Assembly (NCBI RefSeq): GCF_013450155.1
Contig: NZ_JACCKD010000002.1
Span: 1 to 52,490 of the forward strand
DNA length: 52,490 nt
Reading direction: 5' to 3'
From: Haloechinothrix aidingensis
GTDB lineage: Bacteria; Actinomycetota; Actinomycetes; Mycobacteriales; Pseudonocardiaceae
Shown: piece by piece, positions 51,424 through 52,490 of the stretch
How the letters are laid out: each line of letters opens with the position of its first letter
Numbering within the stretch: position 1 is the first letter of the stretch
Notes under the pieces: generated by a model
The model's database searches: none
What the model saw: the letters and a program-made list of their open reading frames with translations, nothing else
What the model was told of the DNA's origin: nothing
Position numbers and translations under genes: made by a program

Positions 51424-52490
51424 GTGTCGGAGTTCGTGCAGGTTGTTGGTCCGGCCGGGGTGATGTTCGTCCCGGCCGGGCAGGCGCCTGCGGTCGCGTT
51501 CACACCCGAAGAGCAGGCCGAGATCCGCTGCCGCACCTTCACCGGGCAGCAGGTCGGCGAGTTGAGTGCCGAGCAGGTGATCGAGACGCTGGCCGCGGCC
51601 CGGCGGATCCGGGCGCACACCGACGCGATCGAGGCGCACGCCCTGGCCCGGCTCGACCAGCTACGCGGTGGTGACCGGTATGTGGCCGACGAGGCCGCGC
51701 TCGAACTACGGGTGTCGCGGCATACGGCGGCGCTGCGGCTGCACCGGGCGCGCCAGCTCACGCAGCGGATGCCGCGGGTGCTGGCGGCCATGGAGGCCGG
51801 GCAGATCGAAGCGACTGCCGCCGGGCGGATCACCGAGGCGACCGACACGGTGGACGACCAGCAGGCCCGCCAGGTAGACGACCAGCTGGCCGAGAAACTC
51901 GAATCCCGGCGGGTCAGTCCCACCAGCCCCGCCAACCTGGCCCGGGCGGCGCGCCGGCTCGTGGAGCAGGCCGACCCGGAGGGGCACGCCACCCGTGCGC
52001 GGCAGGCCCGGGCCGGGCGGAAGGTGGAACTCCTACCCGGGGAGGACGGGTTATCGACCCTGGCGGCGGAGTTGCCCGCCGAGGTCGCCGCCTCAGCGTA
52101 TGCCCGCATCGATGCGATGGCCCACCGGGCCCGCCACCGGGGCGATGAGCGCACCCTGGACCAGCTGCGGGCCGACATCCACGCCACCCTCCTGCTGGGG
52201 CAGGATCCCGACGTGGCCGCCCCGGAGACGGCGGCGACGGTGTACCTGCACATGCCCGTCGACACCGCCCTCGGCATCAGCGACACCGGGTGCGAACTCT
52301 CCGGCTACGGACCCCTACCCGCACCCATCGCCCGGCACATCATGGCCAGCCAGCAGAGTGTGTGGCGCAAAGTCCTCACCGACCCCGCCAGCAGCGCCGT
52401 CCTCGACGTCGGCCGCAAGCGCTACCGGCCCACCACCGCCATCCGCGACCTCATCGCCGTGCGCGACGCCGAATGCACCACACCCGGCTG
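51424..52490 (+). CDS. 13E12/DUF222-type HNH endonuclease, 3' truncated by the window
   Basis: 355 codons are visible without a stop. The N-terminal DUF222 region includes LAAARRIRAHTDAIEAHALARL, the repeated helical VLAAMEAGQIEATAAGRITEA, and ARAARRLVEQADPEGHATRARQAR. The end, LDVGRKRYRPTTAIRDLIAVRDAECTTPG (in two parts), runs into the start of the HNH nuclease motif. These multi-copy actinobacterial genes are thought to be mobile or selfish; several mycobacterial ones are SOS-induced. The GTG lies about seven bases after a -10, so the mRNA is likely leaderless. The rest lies beyond the window. Confidence 0.85.
   Translation, partial: MSEFVQVVGPAGVMFVPAGQAPAVAFTPEEQAEIRCRTFTGQQVGELSAEQVIETLAAARRIRAHTDAIEAHALARLDQLRGGDRYVADEAALELRVSRHTAALRLHRARQLTQRMPRVLAAMEAGQIEATAAGRITEATDTVDDQQARQVDDQLAEKLESRRVSPTSPANLARAARRLVEQADPEGHATRARQARAGRKVELLPGEDGLSTLAAELPAEVAASAYARIDAMAHRARHRGDERTLDQLRADIHATLLLGQDPDVAAPETAATVYLHMPVDTALGISDTGCELSGYGPLPAPIARHIMASQQSVWRKVLTDPASSAVLDVGRKRYRPTTAIRDLIAVRDAECTTPG

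Overview
The window is high-GC, densely coded DNA from an actinobacterium. The order of the right half (ftsY, smc, acyP, mutM, rnc, rpmF, DUF177, a DivIVA-like gene, coaD, rsmD, pyc, recG, DAK2, rpmB) is the conserved block also found in mycobacteria. Cysteine-type L32 and L28, GTG/TTG starts, a 13E12/DUF222 HNH gene and a mycobacterial-type LexA box also fit. A Pseudonocardiales-like genome is my inference; no species can be named.

Region 1 (1-14548) looks like a tungsten/molybdenum pterin-enzyme island. A tightly packed operon starts with a MobA-MoaD fusion. It continues with an aldehyde:ferredoxin oxidoreductase (AOR) family protein, a NuoG-like formate dehydrogenase alpha subunit and a fused NuoE-NuoF diaphorase, then a MoeA and a second MoeA fused to a periplasmic-binding-protein (PBP)-like domain. 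A second operon follows: a GntR-type wHTH regulator carrying the same PBP-like domain, then tupA-tupB-tupC, a tungstate-type ABC importer. A shared GTATAC-centred palindromic motif lies at the start codon of both operons. The inferred job is NAD-linked oxidation of formate and/or an aldehyde by W- or Mo-enzymes, with dedicated cofactor making, metal import and metal- or cofactor-sensing control. This is the most unusual system in the window.

Region 2 (14551-27740) is purine and glyoxylate catabolism. Plus-strand genes hyi, glxR, gcl and glxK turn glyoxylate into 2- or 3-phosphoglycerate, and allantoicase plus a small allophanate-hydrolase-C-terminal-like protein follow. Minus-strand genes encode OHCU decarboxylase, HIU hydrolase, urate oxidase and an NCS2 urate/xanthine permease. 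A further minus-strand set has allantoinase, a small thiamine-binding-like protein and a DauR-like HTH regulator. A DUF899 gene lies between. Urate to ureidoglycolate is covered; no recognised ureidoglycolate lyase (AllA) is present. Palindromes with TTTC/GAAA arms sit before the hyi and OHCU operons.

Region 3 (27741-51295) is core genome: protein targeting (ftsY), chromosome organisation (smc), repair (mutM, recG), RNA processing (rnc, rsmD), ribosome (rpmF, rpmB), CoA synthesis (coaD), anaplerosis (pyc), a HelD RNA-polymerase motor, a membrane class III adenylate cyclase, a DAK2 protein and a DivIVA-like coiled-coil protein. The right edge holds a truncated 13E12/DUF222 HNH gene with a near-consensus LexA box. 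The left edge holds the last codons of an unidentified gene. I see no tRNA, rRNA, CRISPR array, insertion sequence or origin, and no gene-free stretch over 300 bases.
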